A stretch of DNA of 64,000 bases, taken from positions 15,692,576-15,756,575 of the forward strand of contig OZ024722.1 in assembly GCA_964016875.1 (NCBI GenBank), written 5' to 3'. The stretch's first letter is position 1. Each line of letters starts with the position of its first letter. Positions 42,139 through 53,548 of the stretch are shown here, in pieces. Below the pieces are notes generated by a model. The model searched no databases and was not told where the DNA came from. It saw nothing but the letters and a program-made list of their open reading frames with translations. The DNA is from Fallopia convolvulus. Its lineage: Eukaryota > Streptophyta > Magnoliopsida > Caryophyllales > Polygonaceae. A program made the position numbers and the translations under genes.

Positions 42139-43815
42139 AGTCTATCTTAGTCTCAATTTTTTAATGGGGAAATTATATTCTAACACTCATTGAAAATACT
42201 ATACTTTAATTTACAAAATTAGGACTTAATTCAAGTGAAAGAACAACTAGTCCTAAAGTGCTTATCAACTTAGGCACATTTGACACTATTGATACATACA
42301 TACATACACAATATATGCTTATCAGCTTATACGTATTTTCATTATCAACTTTCTCAAAGAACAATCAATATTTAAGTGCTTAGCTTGTAGAGCAGCTTCC
42401 CCACTATCGGTGTTCGATCGATCGATCGAATCGAATGTGTAAGGTAGCTAATGTCTAAGAGATCGATGAAAAGATGGATAACTTTAGAATGACAAATGAC
42501 ATTGCATTGGCAGCATGATCACTATTAATATTCTTGACTAATTAATGTACATAGGATCGATCTAACTATAGGGCACTTCCCGTAACGTACGTAATTCCCT
42601 TATTCTGGCATATATATGCATGGTCGGAATTGATCATTCGTAGCACACCTTTTTCGATTCGGTACATACCAAATTTGTTGCATGTAGTTTTCGAGGACAA
42701 AACTTTGGTAGAGAAGGATTCAAATTCGCCTTTTTTAGCGCGCACAAACCTCTAGCTGAAAAAGACTACACACTGAATGTGGAAGTCCATCTAATTATCA
42801 ATTAATTCACTCGTTTTCCAAGTATATATGTATATTGTTATTTTTTTGTATAGCCATCTTTGGCCATGCGTACCCTAGCACTTAATTGACAAAGTTGATC
42901 AAAAAGTCCTTCTAAATATGCGAATGAAGCCTTTCTTGTGATCTCGTGATCATGAGATGTATGGCTTCGATCATCGTCGATCGATTTTTGAAGGACTTTT
43001 TTATCAACTCCATGACCAGGCTCGTAATTGTACTAGTCTGTATATATTCTAATTAAAAGTAGCATTTGAATGGCACGCATTTGACCAGATATCATATATT
43101 GAAAGTTAAAACGCACAAATTTGGATGGATCGAGTAATGTCGTTTTAAGGAATCATATGCTCTACTTGAGTGTACATGCAACCTTATATTTTAAAGAGAT
43201 TGAATTGTGGAGAATAGGAGTGGATCGGAAATCAAAGAGAATGCACGCAATAATATTCCTACACGTACTGTTCTATAAGCACATTAAAATCAAAATTGAA
43301 GTATCTCATTTATCATCCCTCATGCTTGTAATTGTTCGTTGTCGCTCTATTGATCATGCGATTGACTTCAGAGATTCTAATGGTGCTTAAATTGGAGGTT
43401 TAAACTTTAAAGTGGAGGAGACAAATTAATGGTGCTTAATTGTGGAAGGAGGAAGCGTCGGAAACATGAGGTTCTGAGACGGTGTGTGACCGACAGCCAA
43501 GGTTAGGAGGGAGGAGGAGGTGTAATTTTCTTAAAAAATGTTCATTTAAAATCTAATATATTTTTATGCATATTTTAATAATAAATTATTTATATTTAAT
43601 TTGCTTTAATGTACATTCATAGAAAAACGTATACACATCTAGTAAGTAAAATGGCGCACTCATGATCTTTCAAAAGGGGGCGATCGACAGTACTCAAAAT
43701 AAGTTGACTATGAGATGGAACTTATTTGCTTGAAGAACAAAAAAAGTAATAAATCAGTCTTAATTATTTAAGAGGTCCTTTGCATATTATAAATATAAAT
43801 ATAAATATAAACGTT
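42139..43815. other. Unassigned sequence with a near-perfect foldback
   Basis: No supported gene. It contains the hairpin at 42893-43009 and a CGATCGATCGATCGAAT run near 42415. Short ORFs here (for example 43121-43390) have no family features. Confidence 0.4.
42893..43009. ncRNA. Candidate miRNA-precursor-like hairpin
   Basis: The arms at 42893-42912 (AGTTGATCAAAAAGTCCTTC) and 42990-43009 pair at 19 of 20 positions across a 77 nt loop that itself pairs (GAAGCC with GGCTTC; ATCTC with GAGAT). Total length 117 nt is in the usual range for plant miRNA precursors. Either strand could be the transcript. A small foldback transposon is the alternative; I see no TSD. Confidence 0.35.
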
Positions 43816-43825
43816 TATTAATAAA

Positions 43826-44096
43826 GAGTTTGGTTCAAATGAAACGAACTCTTATCTTCAAATGAATGCATTTTTCTTAGTTCGTAGTGTACTTTTTCTA
43901 TTTCAGAGTGTACTTTATCGGATTTACACTTTTTGCACTAGGCAATGCACTTTTCTTACTTTTTATAGTACACTTGTTTGGATTGTACTTTTTGTATTTT
44001 ACAATTCACTTTTGTATGAAAAGTGTACTACAAACTAGGAAAATTGCACTCGCTTCACGTTTTAGGATAAGAATTTGTTTCATTTGAATCAAACTC
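43826..44096. mobile_element. MULE-like MITE M3
   Basis: Inverted termini GAGTTTGGTTCAAATGAAAC and GAGTTTGATTCAAATGAAAC, flanked by TATTAATAAA (43816-43825) and TATTAATAAG (44097-44106). The interior has repeated GTGTACTTTTT and AATGCACTTTT words, like M2. Confidence 0.88.
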
Positions 44097-44361
44097 TATT
44101 AATAAGTAGTTGAAAAACATATAAATTAATTAAGAAAACATTATATGAATATAAATATAAATATAGAGCAGAGTGCTAATTATGGTTGATTTAATAACAT
44201 ATAAAATAATTAAGATAAATATTATACATTATTCTTTAAATTTGACAAGTTTTACATGATAAATATAACCAAATAAACTTATATTATGTTATTTTTAATC
44301 AATCAAACCTAATTAAATTAAATAATAGAAGTATACAATTACATTTATGAACATAAGTTTA

Positions 44362-45202
44362 GAGGTTGATTCTAATGGAAATGAGTCTAATCATTAAAAC
44401 TAGAAACAAATGAGGACCCTTGAATTTGAGAAATGAATGGCTAAGATTAAAAGAGATAGGGGTAAAATGGTAATTTTGACAAGAAATAAAAAAAAATAAG
44501 AAAAAATATTATTTTTTTAATTTTCTTAGTTTCACTTGTTTTTATCAAAACACGAAATTTGATTTTTACGTTACGTTCACATATTTTATACATATGTTCA
44601 CACTATTATAAGACATGTTCACATATTATCACATTTTTCAGTTCAGAGATTTATAATACGTTCACATATATTACAAGTGTGTTCACATATTAGTACTATC
44701 TGTTCATGTTTTGTGGTTATATATTCATGTTCGATTAAATCATAATACAAGTGTTAAAGGGCTTTAAAAAATTTGACAAAAATTTAATTTTTTTTTTTGC
44801 TTATTTTTGCCAAAAACACGACGATTGACATTTTACATTTTGTTCACACATTTTATACACATGTTCACATTAGTACAAGGGCTATTCACATATAACTGCA
44901 TTTTAACTTCAAAAAATTTAGTATACGGTCACATATAATATAGGTACGTTCACATATTAGTATTGCATGTTCACGTTTTATGGCCTTATATTCATACTCG
45001 ATTTATATCATTTTACGTACGTAAAAAGACTAAAAAAATAAAGAAATAAAATAAAATAAATTTTTTTATTTTTTGTTTTATTTATTTTTTTATTTTATTT
45101 TTTAATCAGATAGCCTAGATTCATTTCTAATGTTTCAATCAGATGGTTCAGATTCGTTTCTAGTTTTCATGATAAGACCCTTTTTTATTTGATTCAATTT
45201 CT
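44362..45202. mobile_element. MULE-like MITE M4
   Basis: Starts GAGGTTGATTC and ends TTTGATTCAATTTCT, with a 9 bp TSD ATAAGTTTA (44353-44361) / ATAAGTTCA (45203-45211). The interior matches M1 in the opposite orientation, including CTAGAAACAAATGAGG and GTTCACATATTAGTA words. Non-coding. Confidence 0.85.
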
Positions 45203-45412
45203 ATAAGTTCATTATGAAATTGAATAAAATAGATTTACTATTAAATAGGAGCAATTTTAAAAATATAACAAAAAAAATTGGAAAAAAAACAAAAGAAAAT
45301 GGAATTTTTGTAAAGAAATTTGACGACGAGTCTTATAATATCGAAAACATAAAAAGTCCCAAAGTCCGTACGATTTTAATAAGGTAAATGGAAGTGGAAA
45401 AAAATTACAAAA

Positions 45413-45486
45413 TAGTGCTAGTGAGTTTTGAACACGCGAGCTCTTTTAAAAACTTCTAGAGAACTTACTACTTGAGCTATTCAATT
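45413..45486 (-). repeat. tRNA-derived (SINE-like) sequence
   Basis: Minus strand with A-box-like TAGCTCAAGTAGTAAG and B-box-like GTGTTCAAAACTC at tRNA spacing. The arms do not form a full tRNA. It may be a SINE head; a body to about 45330 is possible but its end is not visible. Confidence 0.4.
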
Positions 45487-45623
45487 TTTCATACACCACT
45501 CTTCTTTCCTTATAATTAATTATAGTATGTTTAAGTAGGGTTTGAATACTCGAAACTCTTTTACTACAAGTTCACACCGGTGGCTCCCTGAGGCAGTGAG
45601 GCTGAGGGAAGCGAGGGTGCGAG

Positions 45624-46085
45624 CAGGGGCGTAGCTATGTAATATCCCACTGGGATTTTGAAAAAAAAAATTTAATATATAAAAATATTATTTGTTTTAG
45701 GTTTAGAAGCACGCCCTTATTAAATGTTCTAAGTTTTTCTAGTGTTGATTTGCCAAAAATGGTAAATCTGTCTACTGATGTTGAGGATAAAAACAAAAAA
45801 AATTAGATTATTTGACAAAAACTAGTTTATTTGGTCAGAAAAAAACATTTTTTATATATAAAAATATATTAAAATGGTTTTTTATATAGAAAAATACAAA
45901 ATTTTATAAAAAAAATAAAAAAAATTCTATATAATTTTTTTATATACAAAAAAATACAATTTTTTTCTATATTATATTAAAAAAATACAAAAAAATTCCT
46001 GACTTCGCCAGAAATTCTTTTTTAGCCAAAAATTTACCCAAAGGAATTTAGACCCCACTGACACAAATTCCTGACTACGCCACTG
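45624..46085. mobile_element. hAT-like MITE
   Basis: Terminal inverted repeats CAGGGGCGTAGCTA and (reversed) CAGTGGCGTAGTCA are typical of plant hAT elements. The flanking 8-mers GGTGCGAG and GGTGAAAC match at 5 of 8 positions, a degraded TSD. The interior is A/T-rich and non-coding. Confidence 0.6.
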
Positions 46086-46319
46086 GGTGAAACCCCCTAA
46101 TCTGCCACTACTTCTAGTGCATCACTATAAAAACGATGTGCTTGCTATATTGTCTGACATGCTATATTTTCTTCTACATCTCTTACTTAATACGTTAACT
46201 CAATTAGCTAGTATGTATTTTACTAATTGTAAAGTGATAAAAAATAATTTTTTTTCTTGTTTTGAGTTGTCATTTGATATAAAAATCAATATATATTATA
46301 AAAAATGACCGTTTTTGAG

Positions 46320-46740
46320 CCACCACGTTGATTCTGGCCCCACCTCATATTTTAAAAAATAATTTTTATTTAAATTATTTTTGTTTTCCTGATTAAATTC
46401 CTTATATTTATTAAAGATAAGATTTTTTTTTTTAAAATCACGTTTCCATGTTGAATGATTTTATTTGTTAAAGATAGAATTTTTAAAAATTCCACGTTGA
46501 TTGAGTTTAGTTCTCACAATTAAATTTCTTTTACTATTTAATTTACTTATGTGGAAAAAGATAAGATCTTTTTAAAATTCAACGTTGAATTTGTATTATT
46601 TTAATTCTTCTCCCAGTTAAATTCCTTTTATTTTTTGAAGATCTTTTTTAAATGCCACATTGAATGATGTTTTTTGAAGATATACTTTAACATTGAATGA
46701 TTATATTTTTTTAACGTTGAATCAAACTTAAAAAGATAAT
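46320..46740. repeat. Degenerate tandem repeat
   Basis: Four to five diverged copies of a roughly 75-100 bp unit built on TTAAATTCCTTTTATTTT, AAAGATAAGATTTTTTTAAA and CACGTTGAATGATTTT. 46741-47119 holds only AT-rich DNA and an intron-like stretch before the helicase exon. Confidence 0.5.
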
Positions 46741-47119
46741 ACCCTAGAATGAATTTTCTTAAAGATAGGAAATTGTAATCACAATAATAGAACAGCCAAA
46801 TATAGAGCGTTCTATTTTTTTGAGCAATAGTGTTTTGTTAAATTAAATGTTAATACACTTAAAAATTTTAAATATTATAAAATAGCATTTATCATTACTT
46901 GGATAATACATATAGCAATTATTAAAACAATGTATATGTTGTTTGAACAATTGATAGGTAACTAATGTTGGAAATCCAACCCGTAAATTTCAATACGTTA
47001 AGAAAAAAATATAAACAAAACCTGTTTTGTGTTTAATTGTCAACGGGTTCAATTTTGTGTTCTTTTTATTAAGATTTTCAAATAGTTTCACTACAAATCA
47101 GTTTTGTTGATGTTTGCAG

Positions 47120-48155
47120 ATTTACACTTAAGTGATGAGCAATTGAAAAATTATACGCTTGATGAGATTGATAAAATGCTACAATGAAATGGAAGCTGTT
47201 TACGTAGATATCCATCAATGCTTGTTCTAGATGACATATTACTCATAGTTGAAGGTCTTAACAAGTTTATACAAGATGAATTACGTTATGATAGAGAGGC
47301 ATTACAAGTTCAAAATAAAAGGCTTATCTCTACTTTTACTTATGAACAAAAAGGAGTATATAATGAAATCCTAAATGCAGTATCAAGTGGTGAAGGAGGT
47401 GTCTTCTTTTTTTTTATGGACATTCATTTGGAGATCACTTTTGTCGCAATACGTTGTAAATAAGGTATTGTTCTTACTGCATGTAGCTTCAAGTGGAATA
47501 GCTTCACTATTAATTTCGGGTGGTAGAACGACACATTTTAGGTTTGCTATACCTATTTATATACATGGGGAGTCAAGTTGTGAAATTAGGCCAGGCACAC
47601 CAATAGCTGAGCAAACATTGTTTTGAGGCATTAGATGGAAGTTTAAGGATGTCCTTAGACACTCTAACTCACGGAGTTAAGAACAACCATTCGGTGGTAA
47701 AGTGGTTGTGTTTGGTGGAGATTTTAGATAAATCTTACCGGTGGTTCCTAAAGGCACAAGACAAGACATTATTTCAACCACAATTAATTCTTCCTACTTG
47801 TGGGCACATTGTAAAGTGCTTCGTTTGACAAGAAAAATGAGACTTCAATCTGGGTTAGCAGATTATAATTTAAATAGTCCGAGAGAATTTTCTGAATGGA
47901 TTCTTAGTGTCGGAGATAGTACAATAAGAGGACCTAATGATGGAGAAGCAATAATAGAAATTCCAAATGATTTATTAATTACAAAGTGGACGGATCCAAT
48001 TGCATCAATAGTTGAATCTATCAGCTACCCTTCAATTGTTGATAGCGTGAAAGATTCTAAGTACTTTGAGGAAAGAACCATCCTTGCACCTACACTTGAA
48101 GTTGTAGAGAAAGTAAATGATTATATTATGTCCTTACTACCTGGAGAAGAGAAGG
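47120..48155 (+). pseudogene. Helitron Pif1-like helicase, N-terminal part
   Basis: After an acceptor TTTGCAG at 47113-47119 the plus strand reads DLHLSDEQLKNYTLDEIDKM, then YEQKGVYNEILNAVSSGEGG and SSGIASLLISGGRTTHFRFA, PFGGKVVVFGGDFR, NSSYLWAHCKVLRLTRKMRL and EERTILAPTLEVVEKVNDYI. These are the helicase motifs of plant Helitron RepHel proteins. The Walker A loop, usually GGTGKT, reads SFGDHF, and several stops and frameshifts are present, so it is inactive. The Rep (HUH nuclease) domain is not seen. It breaks at the TSD GAAGG of element H and resumes at 60351. Confidence 0.9.
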
Positions 48156-48804
48156 TGAAGGGTTTTTAGATGCGTATAAGCGGAATTTCAGAAACAATTT
48201 CTTGCACCTAAACATGGATCTAAAACATTCTTGATTAGAGACAAAATTAGGGTTAGTAGAATACCTCTTGATGCGTGATTAGGGTTCTTCCTTCGAGAGA
48301 AAAAGCCTCAATTGTGACTTCTCTAATCAGTCCACACGAGTACGGGTTCGGGATCTCCTTCGCTTCCGATTGCTAGATCGAAGTGCCAAAGACTAGAAAA
48401 AATTAGAAGAAGAGAGCTTTTCTTTTCTTACGTAAAACTTCTGAAAACCCTAGATCTCATCTTCCCTTTAAAGGCCTTATATATTTATTTCCCCAAATAA
48501 ATATATCCTTTTAATTCTCAATAATATCCAACATATTTATTGATAATTAACTCTTTTCTTATTGGACTAAAACCCTATGTCTGACAAAGACTTTTAGCCC
48601 GCTGATCCAGCCCGTCAAATCAATGTGTGTGACCTCATAGGACCCGTTTATAATAGTTATGCATTAAACTATTTAACCCATTAATCGTAGTTGGTTTCTA
48701 GCAAAACACTACGACTCCTAAAATAAACGGATTGAATCTCTCTATCAATCGTCCTATTCCATGTTCGGTAATTGCAACTTTTATTAAAGGACACAATTCC
48801 TTCA
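48156..48804 (-). repeat. 3' LTR of copia element H
   Basis: Runs TGAAGGGTTTTTAGATGCG to CACAATTCCTTCA. A polypurine tract follows (48805-48817; minus ACAAGTGGGAGAT). Confidence 0.92.
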
Positions 48805-49744
48805 ATCTCCCACTTGTCCTTGAAAACAAGTGTGCAATTTTAAAATACCTTTGTCTCTTAATGTCTTACTTGATGATATGGTGACATTCATATCTCTCGT
48901 CAAATATGTTTCTTGAATACTTGAGTTTGAACTATCAAATAACGAATGATTACAATTAATCCATTCGAGCATGGCCATGCATTTTCTAGTTCTAGCTCTT
49001 CAAGTGGCCTAGACATCATTCCTTTTCATGCATCAATGTATGCATGAATAAGGAGGACTTTTCCAATCTTGTATGACTATGGCTCCCACTCAACTTTTGG
49101 CAATCCCAATAATTGCTTTTATAACCCCCCTTTTACGGAGAGCGTTTAACAATATCAAAGACATACCAATCATCAACTAGAAAACATAACATACTCATGT
49201 TTAAGGAATCCACCAAACATGGTTCACCTTAGAACTCTACAATCCCTTTTGGAGAGTCTTAAGGTTGGTCTGTCCGACATGTATCATCCATACATATCTA
49301 TGTAATTGACTGGACATCTCTATGTCCCTATAGCACATGAAACCTTCAGCTATCAGTCAATGTACAATATAGCTATAAATGAAATCATCTATGTCCTATT
49401 TGATGACTCAAACTATGGACGTGCAAAAATTCATAACTGTAGTACACTTAATGGGGTTTCATTCACCAAAACACTTAAGGTGAGCCCATTTACGAACTAT
49501 GAATTATTTGGACATATTATTCAATATTAATTAATATAATATATAAATAAGAATGAAATATCATATATTATCATAAAGTCAAACATAAACAAGAGTCCAA
49601 CACTCTAAGCAGAAATAATGTAATACAAAGCAATCTCACAACCATTCACCAATGTGTTTGAGTCCCTTAGCCCTAGTGTGACTATCATGCTTAGCCCTAG
49701 GCATAGGCTTAGTCTTGATGTTACCTCCAGCAATAGTGTGACTA
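48805..49744 (-). other. 3' non-coding region of element H
   Basis: Polypurine tract, then sequence without a supported ORF. A short duplication (CTTGATGTTACCTCCAGCAA at about 49717-49736 and 49783-49802) sits next to the pol end. Confidence 0.6.
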
Positions 49745-50826
49745 TCATTCTGCAATATTGTCATCTGTATGCACCTTACACATCTTGATGTTACCTCCAG
49801 CAACTATGTGTCGAATAAGATGATACTTCCTCATAACATGTCTAGATTTGGAGTTTGAACTTGGTTCCTTGGCTTGGGCTATGGCACCATTGTTATCACA
49901 ATAGATGTCAATAGGCTCAAAAATACTAGGAACAATGCCAAGCTCGTCTAGAAACTTGCTTATCCAAACAGCCTCTTTCGCAGCTTCACTAGCAGCGATA
50001 TACTCGGCCTCAGTCGTAGAATCAACTATTGTATCTTTCTTAGAGCTCTTCCAGCTCATGGCTCCTCCATTAAGGATGAAGACATATCCCAATTGAGACT
50101 CAAAGCCATCTCGGTCAGTCTGGAAGCTAGCATCAGTATATCCTTTAACGACTAAATTGTCATCACCCCCATATACTAAGAAATCATCCTTGGTTCTTCT
50201 CAAGTACTTTAGGATGTTCTTAGTTGTACACCAATGTGCCTCTCCTGAATTTGATTGATATCTGCTACACATGCTCAAAGCAAATGCAACATCAAGACGT
50301 GTACATACCATGACATACATGATAGATCCTATAGCAGAAGCATAAGGAATCTTACTCATTTTATCAAGCTCAGCAGGTGTTCCAGGACATTGCTTCTTGC
50401 TTAGATTTATGCCATGTTGTATGGGCAAAAACCCCTTCTTGGAATTCTGCATATTGAATCTGTCAGGAACCTTATCTATATAAGTTCCTTGACATAATCC
50501 AAGCAATCTCTTAGATCTATCCCGATAGATTTTTATTCCAAGTATGTTCCAAGACACCTGATGAAATCAAACTCTTTGATCTTTTCATCAAAACGAAGAT
50601 TCCAACTCCTAGCTGCTTGCTTAAGCCCATAGATAGATCTCTTAAGCTTACACACCTTCCCAGCATGATCTGGATCCTCAAAACCCTCTGGTTGTGTCAT
50701 ATACACATCCTCTTCCAAAATACCATTCAGAAAAGCGGTTTTAACATCCATTTGCCAAATCTCATAATCATAATAAGTGGCAATAGCTAGGTGAAAATGT
50801 TTTAACATCCTTATCGATCTAATCAT
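49745..50826 (-). pseudogene. Reverse transcriptase/RNase H of element H, YVDD region deleted
   Basis: It has the RT N-terminal block (WQMDVKTAFLNGILEEDVYM, CKLKRSIYGLKQAARSWNLR) ending FDFIR, then after a frameshift jumps straight to NILGIKIYRDRSKRLLGL. The roughly 60 residues that normally hold the YVDD motif are missing (junction near 50555). RNase H follows with VVKGYTDASFQTD, STTEAEYIAA and DIYCDNNGAIA, ending at 49745. The loss makes the RT inactive. Confidence 0.92.
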
Positions 50827-50881
50827 GACAACTGGTGAAAATGTTTCATCATATTCAATACCATGAATCTGTTTAAAACCT

Positions 50882-52250
50882 TTAGCAACTAATCTTGCTT
50901 TGTATACAGATACATCTCCATTTTTTCAGTCTTAAGTTTGAAACCCATTTGCATCCAATGGGTTTTACCCCATCTGGCAAATCTGTCAAGTCCCAGACTT
51001 GATTTTCAAACATGGAATCCATTTCAGATTTCAAGGCCTCAAGCCATTTCTTGGAGTCTGGACCCGTCGTTGCTTGTTTATAGGTAGCAGGCTCATCATG
51101 TTCTAACATTAGAACATCAAGGCTTTCGGTCAAGATGAAATCATCATATCGTCTTGGCTGAAACCTTTGCCTGTTTGATCTACGTAGGAGTTCAACTGGT
51201 TCAACAACTGGGATTTCAACATTTTCCACAACTATTTGTGGATCTGCTTCTTGAGGAATTTGTTCAGGTTCTTGGATAACATCAGATCCTTGGCCTTCAA
51301 ACAAATCTATCTCATCCTCGACGTCAACTATGTCATCCTGTTGTTGTGTTTGTTGATTTTCATCAAGAACCGGTTCAAGATGAATATTTCTCCCACTTGA
51401 ATTTTTGGAAATAAACTCTCTTTCCAAAAAGACACTATCCCTTGCAACAAACACCTTTTGTGCAGTGGGATTGTAGAAATAATATCTACAACTACCTTTA
51501 GGATATCCTATAAAATAGCATTTGTCTGATTTAGGTGCAAGCTTATCAGTTTGTAAACGCTTTACATAAGCTTCACATCCCCATATTTTCAGAAAAGACA
51601 ACTTTGGAACTTTTCCAGTCCATATCTCATATGGGGTCTTGTCTACAGTCCTTGACGGAGTCCTGTTTAGTGTAAATACAGCTGTCATGAGTGCATATCC
51701 CCAAAAGGATACCGGAAGGTCAGCAAAACTCATCATAGATTGAACCATGTCCAACAAGGTCATGTTCTTCTTTCAGACACACCATTCAATTGTGGTGTCC
51801 CGGGAGTAGACAATTGTGTTACAATTCCACAATTTTTCAAATGATGATCAAATTCATGGCTTAAGTATTCACCACCACGATCGGATCGAAGTGCTTTTAT
51901 CCTTTTGCCAGTTTGAGTCTCTACTTCATTTTGGAATTCCTTGAACTTTTCAAAGGCTTCAGATTTATGTGACATAAGATAAATATACCCATATTTGCTC
52001 ATGTCATCAGTAAATGTAATGAAATATCTATAGCCACCTCTAGCTTCTGTACTCATTGGCCCACATACATCAGTATGTATTATGGCCAAAAGTTCATTAG
52101 CCCTTTCATTTGTTCCTTTGAAAGGTGACCTTGTCATCTTGCCCATCAAGCATGATTCACATAAATCAATAGATTCACAATCCATATCTTTTAGAATTCC
52201 ATCTTTGTGGAGCTTCTTCATGTGATTCAAGCTAATATGACCTAAACGAC
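50882..52250 (-). pseudogene. Integrase of element H
   Basis: Zinc-finger part (LNHMKKLHKDGIL ... CESCLMGKMTRSPF), core with catalytic residues in IHTDVCGPMST, ALRSDRGGEYL and LNGVSERRT, then after a frameshift at 51760 the C-terminal core (LPVSFWGYALMTAVFTLNRT), the KIWGCEAYVKRL block and an acidic linker into RT (KKWLEALKSEMDSMFENQVW). A second frameshift lies near 50930. Confidence 0.92.
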
Positions 52251-52254
52251 AATG

Positions 52255-53548
52255 TCATAGATAGGACTCACTCAAACAATTTGATTTTTGCCTTGTAGTA
52301 TTAATGTTATACGTAACTGATTTGAGATCTAATACAAAAAGTCCATTAACCATTGGAGCACAAGCATAGAAGATTCCATTCTTAAAAACAAACATACTTC
52401 CATTCTTAATATCAAACTCAAATCCTTCAGAATGTAAACTTGAAACTGAAACAAGGTTTTTAGTAATAGTAGGAACAAAATAACAATTACTTAATTCCAA
52501 AACTAAACCAGAAGGTAAAAAATAGACTAAAATCTCCTACGGTAAGCGCAGCAACCCTTGCTCCATTTCCAACGCGTAGGTCTATTTCTCCTTTCTCCAA
52601 CTGCCTCCTACTTCTTAGTCCCTGCACATTCGAAATAATGTGAGAACCACATCCGGTATCTAATACCCAAGTAGTAGCATTGGTTGTTAAAATTTCAATA
52701 ACATTAATACCTGAACTGGAACTCGCAGTTCCATTCTTCTTGTCATCCAAGTACTTGGGACAATTCCTCTTCCAGTGTCCTTTAGCCTTGTAGTAGAAGC
52801 AATCATGGTCACTAGCCACCTTTGGCTTTTCACCTCCCTTGGGTTTAGCAACTTGCTTGCCTTTCCCTTGGACATGATTCTTCTTCTTGCCTGCCTTCTT
52901 GAACCCTTGCACATTGTTGACCACAAGAACATCCTTCTTGTTGTCAACGGGAGTGTTTTGTTCAGCTGCTTTAAGCATACCATGAAGCTCATTCAGGGTT
53001 TTCTTTATCCCATGCATATGGTAGTTCATCCTGAATTGAGCAAAACCATCATGTAAGGAGTGTAGGACGATATCAGTGGCCAACTCTTGGTCATATTTAG
53101 CACCCAATGACTCCATACGTTCAAACAGACCGATCATGTCAAACACATGTGGGCCAACTAGTTTTCCCTTCACAAGTTTGCTATCCAGTATAGCCTTGTG
53201 AGTTTCATATCTCTCAATCCTTGCCTGTTCCTGAAACAGCATTTTCAGGTTGGTTATAATGGAATGAGCATCCTGATTTTCAAACCTCTTTTGAAGAGCA
53301 TGTTCCATAGCAGCTAGCATAAGGCATGTGACAGGCACAGACTCATCTCTTATTTTCTTCTCTTCTGCTTTTTCCTCATCAGATGAAGTATCAGTCAGAA
53401 CAGGAATCGGGGTTGCTAGCACGTTCTCACGTCCTTCGGACCTGAGAACTATTCTCATATTCCGTTCCCAATCAAGAAAGTTTGCTCCATTGAGCTTGTT
53501 CTTCTCAACAATTGAGCGCAAGGTGAATTTCAAATTATCGCTAGACAT
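52255..53548 (-). pseudogene. Gag and protease of element H
   Basis: ATG at 53548 (MSSDNLKFTLRSIVEKNKLN) is preferred over the upstream Met at 53644, because it matches the usual copia gag start. Gag domain (NFLDWERNMRIVLRSEGREN, LHSLHDGFAQFRMNYHMHG), Lys-rich linker, a zinc knuckle reading CFYYKAKGHWKRNC where the second Cys is Tyr, and the protease site TTWVLDTGCGSHI (near 52650). A frameshift near 52490 leads into the rest of the protease (FVPTITKNLVSVSSLHSEGF). Confidence 0.92.

Noticed and set aside
42413..42432. CGATCGATCGATCGAAT run as a regulatory site
   Set aside because: Short simple repeat with no promoter or gene next to it.
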